The notes below the pieces were generated by a model that was not told the DNA's origin, searched no databases, and saw nothing but the letters and a program-made list of their open reading frames with translations. The position numbers and the translations under genes were made by a program. Source: Azospirillum sp. TSH64 (GTDB lineage: Bacteria; Pseudomonadota; Alphaproteobacteria; Azospirillales; Azospirillaceae). From it: a DNA stretch of 62,865 nucleotides. Positions 52,479 to 61,855 of this stretch are shown piece after piece (positions within the stretch are counted from its first letter, which is position 1; every line of letters starts with the position of its first letter). The DNA is taken from contig NZ_LGQW01000015.1 in the NCBI RefSeq assembly GCF_003116035.1, forward strand, positions 7,237,980-7,300,844, in the 5' to 3' direction.

Positions 52479-53551
52479 GGACGCTGACCCTGCGGCTTGG
52501 AGGTGGAGGAGGAGGCTCCGGCAGGGCCGCCGTGGCTGCCGCCCTGGACACCGCCGCCCTGGACGCCGCCAATGCCGGCGGTGCCGGAGTTGACGGTGCT
52601 GGCGGCGGCACCCGACACGCCGGCCGGCGTGCCGATGGTGCTGGTGCCGAGAGCGGTGTCAGCCGACGGCGCGGCGCCGTGGCCGGTGACCGAGGCCGGA
52701 GCGGTGGACAGCGGCATGCCGATGCGGCCGGCGGCCGGCTTCGGCTCACCCAGGCGCTCCGACCCGCGTTCGGAGTCCATGCGGCCGGCGAGGTGTCCGG
52801 TGTTCACGCTGGACGAGCCCGTCGTCGGGGTGTCGGCGCTGTGGGACGGGGTGCTGCGGCTGACGGGCTCGCCGATGCCGCCGGCCATGCCGCGGCTGGG
52901 CGTCGTGTCGCGGCCCGTGTCGCGATTGCGGTCGCGGCCGGTATCGCGACCGGCGTCGTAGGAGGCGCCGCGGGCGGTGCGCACGGTCTGCGACGGGTGC
53001 GCGTTGCCGCGAAGCGAGGTCGAGGCGCGGTGCATGCGGCGGTCGCTGGAGCTTTTCAGGAAGCGCGCGGCGAGGAAGCCGACGGCGAAGGCGGCGCCGA
53101 TGAACACCTCGGGCTGGCGGCGGGCGAAGCCTTCGACCTCGCCGACGATGTCGTCGACCGAGGCGTCGCGCAGCATGTCGGCGACACGTTCGACGCGGCT
53201 GGCCGCCTGCTCGGCGTAATCGGCGACCACGCCGCCATTTTCCTCGTTCAGCTGCTCGGCGGCCTTGTGCAGGGCGTTGGCGACGCCACCCAGCTGATCG
53301 GCGGCGCGGCCGGTCTGCTGTTCCAGCAGCGAGCGGATGCGGCCCTGGGCGTTGCCCAGCGTCTCGCGCCCGGTGGACATCACGTCGTCGGCCGCGCGGT
53401 TGACGGTCTTCTTCATCTCATCGACGCTGCCGCCGATGTGGGAGCTGCCGGCAGCGAAATTTCCGGTCGACGAGCTTCCAGCGGTAGAACTTCCGGTGGT
53501 GGAGCCGGTCGGGGTCGGTCCGCCGGTGCCGGTCATGTCGCGGTTCGGCAT
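52475..53551 (-). CDS. Low-complexity membrane-associated stress protein (nutrient-deprivation-induced type)
   Basis: A 358-residue protein. A Gly/Ser/Thr-rich start (TGTGGPTPTGSTTGSSTAG) leads to an apolipoprotein-like helical stretch (MKKTVNRAADDVMSTGRETL; LLEQQTGRAADQLGGVANAL), then one hydrophobic helix (EVFIGAAFAVGFLAARFL) and a long disordered tail with DTGRDRNRDTGRDTT repeats and a GGVQGGGVQGG end. This resembles YqjD/ElaB-like proteins and products called nutrient deprivation-induced in rhizobia. First gene of the operon with a GAGGAGGAAAG site; a 207-bp divergent promoter region lies upstream. Confidence 0.8.
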   Translation of the reverse strand: MPNRDMTGTGGPTPTGSTTGSSTAGSSSTGNFAAGSSHIGGSVDEMKKTVNRAADDVMSTGRETLGNAQGRIRSLLEQQTGRAADQLGGVANALHKAAEQLNEENGGVVADYAEQAASRVERVADMLRDASVDDIVGEVEGFARRQPEVFIGAAFAVGFLAARFLKSSSDRRMHRASTSLRGNAHPSQTVRTARGASYDAGRDTGRDRNRDTGRDTTPSRGMAGGIGEPVSRSTPSHSADTPTTGSSSVNTGHLAGRMDSERGSERLGEPKPAAGRIGMPLSTAPASVTGHGAAPSADTALGTSTIGTPAGVSGAAASTVNSGTAGIGGVQGGGVQGGSHGGPAGASSSTSKPQGQRP

Positions 53552-53758
53552 CTTGTCTTTCCTCCTCGGGGATTCCGGTATTCCGTGGCTCCGCGCCTGC
53601 GGTATCGAACCGCCCGTTGCGGAAGCGGGTGTCGGGAAGTGAAACACCGCCCAAGCCTTCGGGGTTCCACGCACGCACCGCGCGAAATGGACAGTTTCTG
53701 CGATTGTGCTAAACTTTGCCGCGAACAAGTTGGTTCGGCCGGACCGGGGGGTGGCGGC

Positions 53759-55006
53759 ATGAGCGTTTTCAGCGTGGTGGCCGACGGTCAGGCCGGCCTT
53801 TTCCGCCTGCAGCAGGCCAGGAAACCCTGGGAGAAGGAACTGCAGGCCAAGGACGCCCACGGCCAGCTCGCCCAGAAGGCGGAGCGTGCGCAGGCGCTGA
53901 CCCAGGCCGCGACCAAATGGCAGAGCGACCATGCCAGCGCCCAGGCGGCTCTGGAGGAGGCGAGGCGGGTCGGCGGGCCCAAGCAGGCGGCTGCCGCGCG
54001 GCTTGAGCAGGTCGAACGCAAGATCGAACAGTTGAAACTGGCGATGCGCTTTGCCCAGGGCGATCCGCAGAAGCTGGCGACGCTGGCGCGGGAAGCGGCG
54101 CTGCTGGCGCGCGAGGCCGGGCGCGCCGCCAAGGAGTATGGGGCCGGCATCAAGGCCGCGGCGGAGTTGGGGTTGCCCGGCGATGCCACCGGCGGCGCCA
54201 CGATGCTGTCGTCGGAGACGACGTTCACCCGCACGACCACCAGCCTGACCCTGCAACAGACCGAGGTGACGCTGACCATCGGCATCTCGACGGGGGACGG
54301 GGCGTCGGCCGCCGCCGGTTCCGCGGAAAGCACCGCCGACCTGATGGCGGCCGATGCCGGCGCCGATGCGAATGCGCAGTCCGCGGGGGCGGCGGAGATG
54401 CGGGACGGCAAGTTGCCTGCCGACATCGCCCGCCTGGTGGAGGATGTGCTGTCGGGCCTGGGCAATGGCGGGATGACCGGCGCCGGCCCGTCCGACACCG
54501 ATCAGTCCGACACCGATCCATCAGGGGCCGATCAGTCCGACACCGATCCGGCCGCTCCTGGCCAGCCTGCCGGCAGTCACCCAGCCGCGGCGTCGGCCGG
54601 CACCGGCGGGCGAAGCGCGATGATTCAGCAGCTGATGTCCGACAACGCCTTGAAGATGTCGCGCTACCGCGAGGCGGACACCTTCGGCCAGCGGGTTGAG
54701 GGGGTGCTCGCCACCTCCAAGCGCATCATCGGCGAGGCGAAGGCCGCCAACATGCTGGACGAGTCGGAAAGGCGTCGGCGCGAGCGGCGGGAAGGCTTCA
54801 AGGCCGACGACAAGATGGTCGAAGCCGCCCAGAAGGAGGTCAACGCCCTGCGCGCCGCGGCGCTCGGGTCGGCCAAGGAGCTTGGGCAGGCGGTCGGGGC
54901 CAGCGGGGCGCCCGATAACGCTGCCGATGGAGCAGGTGGCGCGGCCCTGTCGACGGCCGGCGCTTCGGCCAACCAGCCGGCAGCGGTGCTTAATCTATTG
55001 GCGTGA
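53759..55006 (+). CDS. Hypothetical coiled-coil protein
   Basis: A 415-residue protein with no recognised family. Residues 15-130 are Ala/Lys/Glu/Gln-rich and probably coiled coil (AQKAERAQALTQAATKWQSD; KIEQLKLAMRFAQGDPQKL). Then comes a short beta-like Thr-rich stretch (TTSLTLQQTEVTLTIGIS), a low-complexity Asp/Ser/Pro segment with SDTDQSDTDPS repeats (54491-54552) and a second helical region with MIQQLMSDNALKMSRYREAD and a basic patch. No signal peptide or membrane helix. The layout recalls flagellar- or type III-associated filament proteins, but this is only an impression. Divergent from the stress operon. Confidence 0.75.
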   Translation: MSVFSVVADGQAGLFRLQQARKPWEKELQAKDAHGQLAQKAERAQALTQAATKWQSDHASAQAALEEARRVGGPKQAAAARLEQVERKIEQLKLAMRFAQGDPQKLATLAREAALLAREAGRAAKEYGAGIKAAAELGLPGDATGGATMLSSETTFTRTTTSLTLQQTEVTLTIGISTGDGASAAAGSAESTADLMAADAGADANAQSAGAAEMRDGKLPADIARLVEDVLSGLGNGGMTGAGPSDTDQSDTDPSGADQSDTDPAAPGQPAGSHPAAASAGTGGRSAMIQQLMSDNALKMSRYREADTFGQRVEGVLATSKRIIGEAKAANMLDESERRRRERREGFKADDKMVEAAQKEVNALRAAALGSAKELGQAVGASGAPDNAADGAGGAALSTAGASANQPAAVLNLLA

Positions 55007-55165
55007 GCGCGACCGGTCCGGTGCCGGCCGCCTGCTACCATTTCTCCATACGCTGCGGTGCGACATTGTGTTGACCGGGTCAATCGGAAGACGCGATAAC
55101 CGATGACAAAGACTCCCGGAGAGGAGTCTGCGAACCGAGCGCAAGAGAATGGGACACGCAACGAG

Positions 55166-57325
55166 ATGAGCAACTGGATCCGCCGTGGCGGCCTCGAAAT
55201 CGCCCGCCCGCTGTACGACTTCATCAATGACGAGGCGCTGCCGGGAACCGGTGTCGACGCCGACCGTCTCTGGACCGGCCTCGACCAGCTCCTGCACGAG
55301 CTGGCGCCGCGCAACAAGGCTCTGCTGGACAAGCGCGACAGCCTGCAGGCGCAGATCGACGGGTGGCACACCGCCCGCCGCGGCAAGCTCTTCAATCAGG
55401 CCGAGTACGAGTCCTTCCTGCGCGAGATCGGCTATCTGGTGCCGGAGGGCGGCGACTTCGCGGTCGGCACCGGCAATGTCGATCCGGAGATCGCCTATCT
55501 CGCCGGCCCGCAGCTGGTGGTGCCGATCACCAACGCCCGCTATGCCCTGAACGCCGCCAACGCGCGCTGGGGCAGCCTGTACGACGCGCTGTACGGCACC
55601 GACGCCATCCCCGGCACCCCGGCCGCCGGCGGCTATGACGCCGCCCGCGGCGCGCAGGTGATCGCCTGGGCCCGCAAGTTCCTGGACGACAGCGTTCCGC
55701 TGGCCGACGGCAGCCATGCCGACGCCGCCGGCTATGCGGTCGAGGGCGATGCGCTGGCGGTGACGCTGAAGGACGGGCGCAAGACCGGCCTGAAGGACAA
55801 GGCCGCCTTCGTCGGCTGGCAGGGCGAGGCCTCGGCGCCGTCGGCGGTGCTGCTGGTCCAGAACGGCACCCACATCGAGATCCGCATCGACCGCAGCAGC
55901 GTGATCGGCAAGGACGATGCCGCCGGCGTCTCCGACGTCGTGCTGGAAGCGGCGCTGTCGACCATCCAGGACTGCGAGGATTCCGTCGCCGCCGTGGATG
56001 CGGAGGACAAGGTCGTCGCTTACCGCAACTGGCTGGGCCTGATGAAGGGCACGCTGGAGGCCAGCTTCCCCAAGGGCGACAGGACCGTCGTCCGCAAGCT
56101 GAACCCGGATCGCACCTACACCACGCCGACCGGCAGCGTCACCCTGCATGGCCGCAGCCTGCTGCTGGTCCGCAACGTCGGCCATCTGATGACCATCGAC
56201 ATGGTCAAGTTGGCCGACGGCAGCGAGGCGCCGGAAGGCATCCTCGACGGCGTCTTCACCTCGCTGATCGCCCTGCACGATCTGAAGGCTGAGGGGGGCT
56301 TGCGCAACAGCCGCGCCGGCTCGGTCTACATCGTGAAGCCGAAGATGCACGGGCCGGAAGAGGTCGCCTTCGCCGACGAGCTGTTCGGCCGCGTCGAGGA
56401 TCTGCTGGGCATGGCCCGCAACACCCTCAAGGTCGGCATCATGGACGAGGAGCGCCGCACCAGCGTCAACCTCAAGGAGTGCATCCGCGCCGCCAAGGAC
56501 CGGGTGGTGTTCATCAACACCGGCTTCCTCGACCGCACCGGCGACGAGATCCACACCTCGATGGAGGCCGGCCCGGTTGTCCGCAAGGCGGCGATGAAGG
56601 CCACCAAGTGGATCTCCGCCTATGAGGACAACAATGTCGATGTCGGGCTGCGCGCCGGTCTGAAGGGCCGCGCCCAGATCGGCAAGGGCATGTGGGCGAT
56701 GCCCGACCTGATGGCCGACATGCTGGTCGCCAAGATCGGCCATCCGAAGGCCGGCGCCAACACCGCCTGGGTGCCGTCGCCGACCGCCGCCACCCTGCAC
56801 GCCACCCACTATCACGCGGTGAATGTGGCCGAGGTGCAGGACCAGCTGGCCAAGCGGCAGGCCGCAGCATTGTCCGACATCCTGACCATCCCGCTGGCCG
56901 ACCGCCCCAACTGGTCGGAGGACGAGGTCCGGCAGGAGTTGGAGAACAACGCCCAGGGCATCCTCGGCTATGTGGTGCGCTGGATCGACCAGGGCGTCGG
57001 CTGCTCCAAGGTGCCGGACATCCATGACGTCGGGCTGATGGAAGACCGCGCCACCCTGCGCATCTCCAGTCAGCATATCGCCAACTGGCTGCACCACGGC
57101 ATCTGCACCGAGGCCCAGGTGATGGAGGTCATGAAGCGCATGGCCGCCGTCGTCGACAAGCAGAATGCCGGCGACCCGCTGTACAAGCCGATGGCCGGCA
57201 ACTTCGACGGCAGCATTGCCTTCCAGGCCGCCTGCGATCTGGTGTTCAAGGGCCGCGTCCAGCCGAACGGCTACACCGAGCCGGTGCTGCATGCGCGCCG
57301 CCGTCAGGTGAAGGCGGCCGGTTGA
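55166..57325 (+). CDS. glcB: Malate synthase G
   Basis: A 719-residue monomeric malate synthase that joins glyoxylate and acetyl-CoA to malate; length as in E. coli GlcB. The catalytic barrel shows NSRAGSVYIVKPKMHGPEE (catalytic Arg/Mg region) and FINTGFLDRTGDEIHTSMEAG-type sequence (first part FINTGFLDRTGDEIHT), and the end has NFDGSIAFQAACDLVFKG and the TEPVLHARRR tail. The ATG at 55166 starts the usual MSNW..GGLEIA N-terminus. Isocitrate lyase is not in the window. A hairpin follows the stop. Confidence 0.97.
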   Translation: MSNWIRRGGLEIARPLYDFINDEALPGTGVDADRLWTGLDQLLHELAPRNKALLDKRDSLQAQIDGWHTARRGKLFNQAEYESFLREIGYLVPEGGDFAVGTGNVDPEIAYLAGPQLVVPITNARYALNAANARWGSLYDALYGTDAIPGTPAAGGYDAARGAQVIAWARKFLDDSVPLADGSHADAAGYAVEGDALAVTLKDGRKTGLKDKAAFVGWQGEASAPSAVLLVQNGTHIEIRIDRSSVIGKDDAAGVSDVVLEAALSTIQDCEDSVAAVDAEDKVVAYRNWLGLMKGTLEASFPKGDRTVVRKLNPDRTYTTPTGSVTLHGRSLLLVRNVGHLMTIDMVKLADGSEAPEGILDGVFTSLIALHDLKAEGGLRNSRAGSVYIVKPKMHGPEEVAFADELFGRVEDLLGMARNTLKVGIMDEERRTSVNLKECIRAAKDRVVFINTGFLDRTGDEIHTSMEAGPVVRKAAMKATKWISAYEDNNVDVGLRAGLKGRAQIGKGMWAMPDLMADMLVAKIGHPKAGANTAWVPSPTAATLHATHYHAVNVAEVQDQLAKRQAAALSDILTIPLADRPNWSEDEVRQELENNAQGILGYVVRWIDQGVGCSKVPDIHDVGLMEDRATLRISSQHIANWLHHGICTEAQVMEVMKRMAAVVDKQNAGDPLYKPMAGNFDGSIAFQAACDLVFKGRVQPNGYTEPVLHARRRQVKAAG

Positions 57326-57336
57326 GGCCGGTCTTC

Positions 57337-57363
57337 GCTGCGGGGGGCGTCGCTCCCCGCAGC
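57337..57363. terminator. Hairpin between convergent glcB and the TPR-methyltransferase gene
   Basis: A perfect 9-bp stem GCTGCGGGG / CCCCGCAGC with a 9-base loop, between the two stop codons. The tail on the plus strand is ACTTATTT. It could serve both genes. Confidence 0.65.
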
Positions 57364-57365
57364 AC

Positions 57366-58688
57366 TTATTTCGAGTGGCCGATTTCCAGAACCCGCACCG
57401 CCACCTGCTTGGTGTAGGGGCTGGCGGCGAAATACTCGTAGCGGACCGCATTCTCCGCGACGAATTCCTGGAACGCCCGGTACTCGTCGTCGCGCCAGCT
57501 GCGGTTGCCGATATACTCGTCGAAGACGATGATCGTTCCCGGCCGCACCCGGTCCGCCAGCGCGGTCAGCACGGTGCGGGCCGAGGCGTAGATGTCGCTG
57601 TCGACATTGACCAAGCGCACCGGTCCCGGATGGGCGGCGAGGAAGGGCGGCAGGCTGTCCTCGAACCACCCCACATGCAGCCGGGCGTTGTCACGCACCG
57701 GCGGCAGCTGGCTGCCGGTGGTCAGCACGCCGCGGGGGGAGTTGACCCAGCCCTCCGGCAGGCCCTCGAACGAATCGAAGCCGTGGACCTCCTGGCCCGC
57801 CGCGTCGGCAATGTGGTCGAGCGAGGTTCCGCGCCGGACGCCGAACTCCAGCACCAGACCGGGCGTGGCGGCGCATGCGACCGCATGACGCAGCAGCCGG
57901 CCGCTGTTGCCGAACAGCCGGAAGTCGGCGGAGAGCTTCGGCAGCAGCGCCTTGACCCCGTCCGGCAGCGGGCGGCGCTTCGGGTTGTCGCCGACCTCCG
58001 CCTGCTCCACCGCGTCGGCCTCGGCATCCCGGCCAAGCAGCCGCAGGGTGGCGGCGAGATAGCCCCAGTATTTGCCGGCGGCACCGCCGCAGCGGGTGGC
58101 GCGGCGCAGCCGGCGCAGGGACTCGTCGGGGCCATGGTCGTGCAGGGCCTGGGCATGGCTGCCGAACCAGCCTGCGGCATGCTCGGGATCGTCGGCCAGC
58201 AGCGCGTTGAAATGGGCCAGCGCCTCCCCGTCACGCCCGAGATAGGCCGCGGCGGTGGCGGCCTCGAAGCGGATGTCGGGGGAGAGGTCGCCGGCGGCCA
58301 GCGCCTCGCGCGTCACGGCAATCGCGTCGGTGTAGCGGGCGTCACGGCGCAGGGCTCCGGCCAGCGCCGCCGTCAGGTCGGGGCGTCCGGGGGTGACGCG
58401 CAGGGCGCGCTCCAGCAGGGTGACGGCCGGGAAGGGGGCATTGTCGGCCTGATGGGCCCTGGCGAGAAGCGCCAGCCGGTCGGCGTCTCCGGGGCTGTCG
58501 GCCAGCACCCGGCGCAGGCAGGCGATGGCGGCGGCCGGACCGCGATGGCCGAGATGGGCCAATCCCAGCAGATGAAGCCGCTCGGTCCCGGAGGACGAGG
58601 GGGCGCCGCGGAGGAGGCGCAGGGCGGGGCGGTAACGGCGCGCGTCGATCAGGGCGCGCGCCTCGTCCAGTACGGTATCAGCGGTCAA
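57366..58688 (-). CDS. TPR protein fused to a TylF-type SAM methyltransferase
   Basis: A 440-residue two-part protein. Residues 1-230 hold tetratricopeptide-like helix pairs (ARALIDARRYRPALRLL; RLALLARAHQADNAPFPAV). The rest is a Rossmann methyltransferase of the macrocin O-methyltransferase (TylF) type: VLEFGVRRGTSLDHIAD (SAM motif I), GFDSFEGLPEGW, NVDSDIYASARTVL (acidic motif) and IIVFDEYIGN. Such proteins modify sugars of surface glycans or glycolipids. The start is a TTG at 58688 (no ATG fits); 12 bp separate it from the upstream gene. Confidence 0.85.
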   Translation of the reverse strand: MTADTVLDEARALIDARRYRPALRLLRGAPSSSGTERLHLLGLAHLGHRGPAAAIACLRRVLADSPGDADRLALLARAHQADNAPFPAVTLLERALRVTPGRPDLTAALAGALRRDARYTDAIAVTREALAAGDLSPDIRFEAATAAAYLGRDGEALAHFNALLADDPEHAAGWFGSHAQALHDHGPDESLRRLRRATRCGGAAGKYWGYLAATLRLLGRDAEADAVEQAEVGDNPKRRPLPDGVKALLPKLSADFRLFGNSGRLLRHAVACAATPGLVLEFGVRRGTSLDHIADAAGQEVHGFDSFEGLPEGWVNSPRGVLTTGSQLPPVRDNARLHVGWFEDSLPPFLAAHPGPVRLVNVDSDIYASARTVLTALADRVRPGTIIVFDEYIGNRSWRDDEYRAFQEFVAENAVRYEYFAASPYTKQVAVRVLEIGHSK

Positions 58689-58700
58689 AATGACTCGTCG

Positions 58701-59276
58701 TCAGGGCAGCCTGCGGAAGGTCCAGACCGACGCCGGGGGCAGGTTCCGGGCGATCCAGGCATGGCGCCGCGGCTTCAGCCGCAGCCGCCGGATCAGTTCC
58801 GGATTGACCGGGGCGAAGGGACCGTAGGTGAATTGCACGAAAACGCCGTCGGGCGCCAGCACGGAAAAGGCGCCGCGCACGATCCGCGCCTGCACCGACA
58901 GCGGCATGGCGATCAGCGGCAGGCCGGAGACCACCGCGTCGCAGCTCTCCCAGCCATGGGCCCGGACGATTCGGTGCACCCGCGTCGCGTCGCCGCGCAC
59001 CACCGTGGCGCTGGGGTGCAGCATCGACAGATGATCGGCGAAGGCGGGGTCGAGTTCCACCATCAGCAGATTGTCGGGCGTGACGCCATGGGCCAGCAGC
59101 GCCGAGGTGACGGGACCGGTGCCCGGCCCCAGCTCCACCACCCGCCGCGTGGGGCTGCACTGGGCGGCCTTCGCCATCGCCCGGCACAGTTCAGGTCCAC
59201 TTGGAGTTACCGATGCGACCTTCAGTGGTGAGCGAATCCAGCGCTCGACAAAAAGCTTGCGCTCAGCAAGTGACAT
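58701..59276 (-). CDS. SAM-dependent methyltransferase, phospholipid N-methyltransferase (PmtA)-like
   Basis: A 191-residue class I methyltransferase. SAM motif I is VVELGPGTGPVTSALLAHG, followed by LLMVELDPAFADHL and DAVVSGLPLIAM. The last segment, with the N-terminal FVERWIRSPLKVASVTPSGP, matches the rhizobial/Rhodobacter PmtA group that methylates phosphatidylethanolamine. A rRNA-type or other lipid methyltransferase cannot be excluded. ATG 59276 is preceded by GGGAGG. It forms an operon with the TPR-methyltransferase. Confidence 0.85.
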   Translation of the reverse strand: MSLAERKLFVERWIRSPLKVASVTPSGPELCRAMAKAAQCSPTRRVVELGPGTGPVTSALLAHGVTPDNLLMVELDPAFADHLSMLHPSATVVRGDATRVHRIVRAHGWESCDAVVSGLPLIAMPLSVQARIVRGAFSVLAPDGVFVQFTYGPFAPVNPELIRRLRLKPRRHAWIARNLPPASVWTFRRLP

Positions 59277-59565
59277 CGATCGACCTCCCAACAGACGCCC
59301 GATCAAATCCTCGGCTCTGCGTAACCCCTTTCTACTAAGTTACGTTTCATTGCGCCAGCCGAATGGATTTTGAACGATCGTTTAACAAAACGATTAAACT
59401 TGTGTGTCTGTTTGTTAACAGTTCGCCAATAGGATTGTATGTGTACGGCGCTGTGGCGGGCCGCCCTTTCGGTCGGGAACCATTCCGGGGAAGGGACCGG
59501 ACGCTTGCCGCGCCAGTGAAGCCGGGCCAACCGGCACCTTAAGCCCGTACGGGAGGAGCACAACC
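59277..59565. other. AT-rich divergent promoter region
   Basis: 289 bp. The stretch 59365-59430 is AT-rich for this genome and carries AACGATCGTT (59373-59382), GTTTAA-N8-TTAAAC (59380-59399) and TGTTAACA (59413-59420), probably promoters and operator sites for the methyltransferase operon and the chemoreceptor. Regulators unknown. Confidence 0.45.
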
Positions 59566-61716
59566 TTGAATAGATTGCTTCTGCGCCACAAGATACCCGG
59601 CGCGGTGGTCGGGTCGGCGGTGCTGACGGCGGTGCTGCTTGGCAGCTTCGCCTATTCCGCGGCCACCGACCGTCTGCGCACCGCGGCACAGGACAAACTG
59701 GTGGCGCTGGCGGATGCCCGCGCCGCCAGCGTCCAGTCCTATCTGGAAGGGTTGGAGGGCGACATCGTCCTCACCGCCAACACGCGCTCGATGCGGGACG
59801 CGGCGGTGGCGCTGGGCAATGGCTGGAGGATCGAGGGCGACCGCGGCGACCCCGGTACCCTCTTGCGCAAGCGCTATGTCGACGACAACCCCAACCCGCC
59901 GGCCGAGCGCTACAAGATGGAGAAGCCGGAGGGCAGCACCATGTACGACATGGCGCATCTCAGGCTCCATTCCTGGATGACCGACCTGATGCTGCGCCGC
60001 GGGCTGGCCGACGTCCTGCTGCTGTCGCAGGATGGAACCGTCCTCTACAGCGCCGCGAAGGGCGGCGACTTCGGCAAGCCGGCCGCCGACGGTCCGCTTG
60101 CCGCGCTGGCCGACTCGGTAAAGCGCGATCCCAAGCCGGACGAGGCCCGCACCGCCGATTTCAGCGCCTATGCGCCGGCCGGCGGCGCCCCGTCGGCCTT
60201 CCTCGCGACGCCGGTGGCGCTGCGCCAGCCGGACGGCAGCGTGCAGATGCTGGCGACCCTGGTTTTCCGCATCGAGCCGAGCGGGCTCGACCGCATCATG
60301 CGCGCCACCGGCGGCATGGGGGACAGCGGCGACACCTTCCTGGTCGGCGAGGACGGCAAGCTGCGCAGCACGCCGCGATTTGCGATGGGGCCGGCGGTGC
60401 TGAAGCCCTATGAGGGCGGCGCCATGGGCGTCATCAGGAACGATGCCGACCACACCGGCGTGGTCGAGGCGGCCAACATCTCCGGCGACCGTCCCGCCCT
60501 GACCGCCTATCGCCCAATGACGCACAACGGCGTCCAGTGGCTGGTGCTGGCGGAGGCCGGCGTCGACGAGATTCTGGCGCCGGTCAAGTCGATGCGCGAC
60601 AACATGATCGGCGCCGGGGCCGCTCTGCTGCTGGTCATCTGCCTGGGCGGCATGCTGTTCGCCCGCGGCATCACCCGCCCGCTGTCGTCGATGTGCGATG
60701 CCATGCAGCGGCTGGCCCAGGGCGAGCGTGCGCTGGCCGTGCCGGCGCAGGAGCGCCATGACGAGATCGGCCGGATGGCCGGGGCCATGCAGGTCTTCAA
60801 GGAGGCGCTGATCAAGGCCGACGACCTTCATGCCGAACAGGAGCGGGTCCGCGCGCTGCGCGAGGAGCGCACCCGCCAGCTGGAACGGGTGACCGATGGG
60901 TTCGATGCGCGGGTCGGCGGCATCGTCCGCGCGGTGGCCAGCGCCGCGGGCGGGCTGGAGGCGACGGCCAGATCGATGAGCGACGGCGCCGACCGCACGT
61001 TGCACGAGGCGACCAGCGTCGCCGCGGCGGCCGACCAGACGGCGAGCAATGTCGGGACGGTGGCCTCGGCGGCCAACCAGCTGCGCGCCTCCATCGGCGA
61101 CATCGGCCGCCACATCGAGGAGTCGGGCCGGATCACCCAGGCCGCCATCGGCGCCGCCGCGCAGGCCGGCGAAACCATGCGCGCCGTGGTGGAGACCGCC
61201 GGCCGCATCGGCACCGTCGTTCAGTTGATCCACGACATCGCGGCGCAGACCAACCTGCTGGCGCTGAACGCCACCATCGAGGCGGCACGGGCGGGGGAGG
61301 CGGGCAAGGGCTTCGCCGTCGTCGCCAACGAGGTCAAGCATCTGGCCGCGCAGACCGCCAAGGCCACCGACGAGATCGGCAGCCAGATCGGCACCATGCA
61401 GTCGGTGACGGACGGTGCCGCGGCCTCCATCGGCCAGATCGCGACGGTGATCGAGGACATGGGCCGCATCTCCAGCATCGTCGCCGGCGCCATCGAGGAG
61501 CAGGGCACCGCGACGATGGACATCGCCGCCAACGCCGAGCAGGCCGCCAAGGCGACGCAATCGGTCACCGCGATCATCGACGGGGTGGCGCGGTCCGCCG
61601 ACACGACCAAGACGGTTGCCGGCGAGGTGCTGGTCTCGTCCCAGGATCTGACCCGGCAGGCCGGGCATCTCCGGACGGAGATCGAGCGCTTCCTGGCCGA
61701 CATCAAGGCCGCGTGA
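59566..61716 (+). CDS. Methyl-accepting chemotaxis protein with a periplasmic Cache-like sensor
   Basis: A 716-residue chemoreceptor. TM1 is at about residues 12-32, a large periplasmic Cache-type sensor domain follows (to about 340; QDGTVLYSAAKGGDFGKP and FLVGEDGKLRS are typical), TM2 at about 347-368 (GAGAALLLVICLGGMLFARG), HAMP to about 420, and the methyl-accepting domain with the hairpin AAQTNLLALNATIEAARAGE then GKGFAVVANEVKHLA. The TTG start is well supported by GGGAGGAG eight bases upstream. The helical-bundle ligand is unknown. A terminator follows. Confidence 0.95.
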   Translation: MNRLLLRHKIPGAVVGSAVLTAVLLGSFAYSAATDRLRTAAQDKLVALADARAASVQSYLEGLEGDIVLTANTRSMRDAAVALGNGWRIEGDRGDPGTLLRKRYVDDNPNPPAERYKMEKPEGSTMYDMAHLRLHSWMTDLMLRRGLADVLLLSQDGTVLYSAAKGGDFGKPAADGPLAALADSVKRDPKPDEARTADFSAYAPAGGAPSAFLATPVALRQPDGSVQMLATLVFRIEPSGLDRIMRATGGMGDSGDTFLVGEDGKLRSTPRFAMGPAVLKPYEGGAMGVIRNDADHTGVVEAANISGDRPALTAYRPMTHNGVQWLVLAEAGVDEILAPVKSMRDNMIGAGAALLLVICLGGMLFARGITRPLSSMCDAMQRLAQGERALAVPAQERHDEIGRMAGAMQVFKEALIKADDLHAEQERVRALREERTRQLERVTDGFDARVGGIVRAVASAAGGLEATARSMSDGADRTLHEATSVAAAADQTASNVGTVASAANQLRASIGDIGRHIEESGRITQAAIGAAAQAGETMRAVVETAGRIGTVVQLIHDIAAQTNLLALNATIEAARAGEAGKGFAVVANEVKHLAAQTAKATDEIGSQIGTMQSVTDGAAASIGQIATVIEDMGRISSIVAGAIEEQGTATMDIAANAEQAAKATQSVTAIIDGVARSADTTKTVAGEVLVSSQDLTRQAGHLRTEIERFLADIKAA

Positions 61717-61722
61717 GGGACC

Positions 61723-61770
61723 GGCCCTGCCGGCGGCAGCGAAGCCGGCGGGGCCTGTTCTCCTTTTCTT
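61723..61770 (+). terminator. Intrinsic terminator of the chemoreceptor gene
   Basis: A 12-bp stem GGCCCTGCCGGC / GCCGGCGGGGCC with one G-U pair and a 9-base loop, followed by a T-rich tail (TGTTCTCCTTTTCTT). Confidence 0.75.
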
Positions 61771-61855
61771 CTCACTGTGCCGTTGACAGAGCCGCAACGG
61801 CCGGGGCACCGTTGCGGGGCCGGAAGGACCGGAAACCAGGGGACCAGACCAGGAC

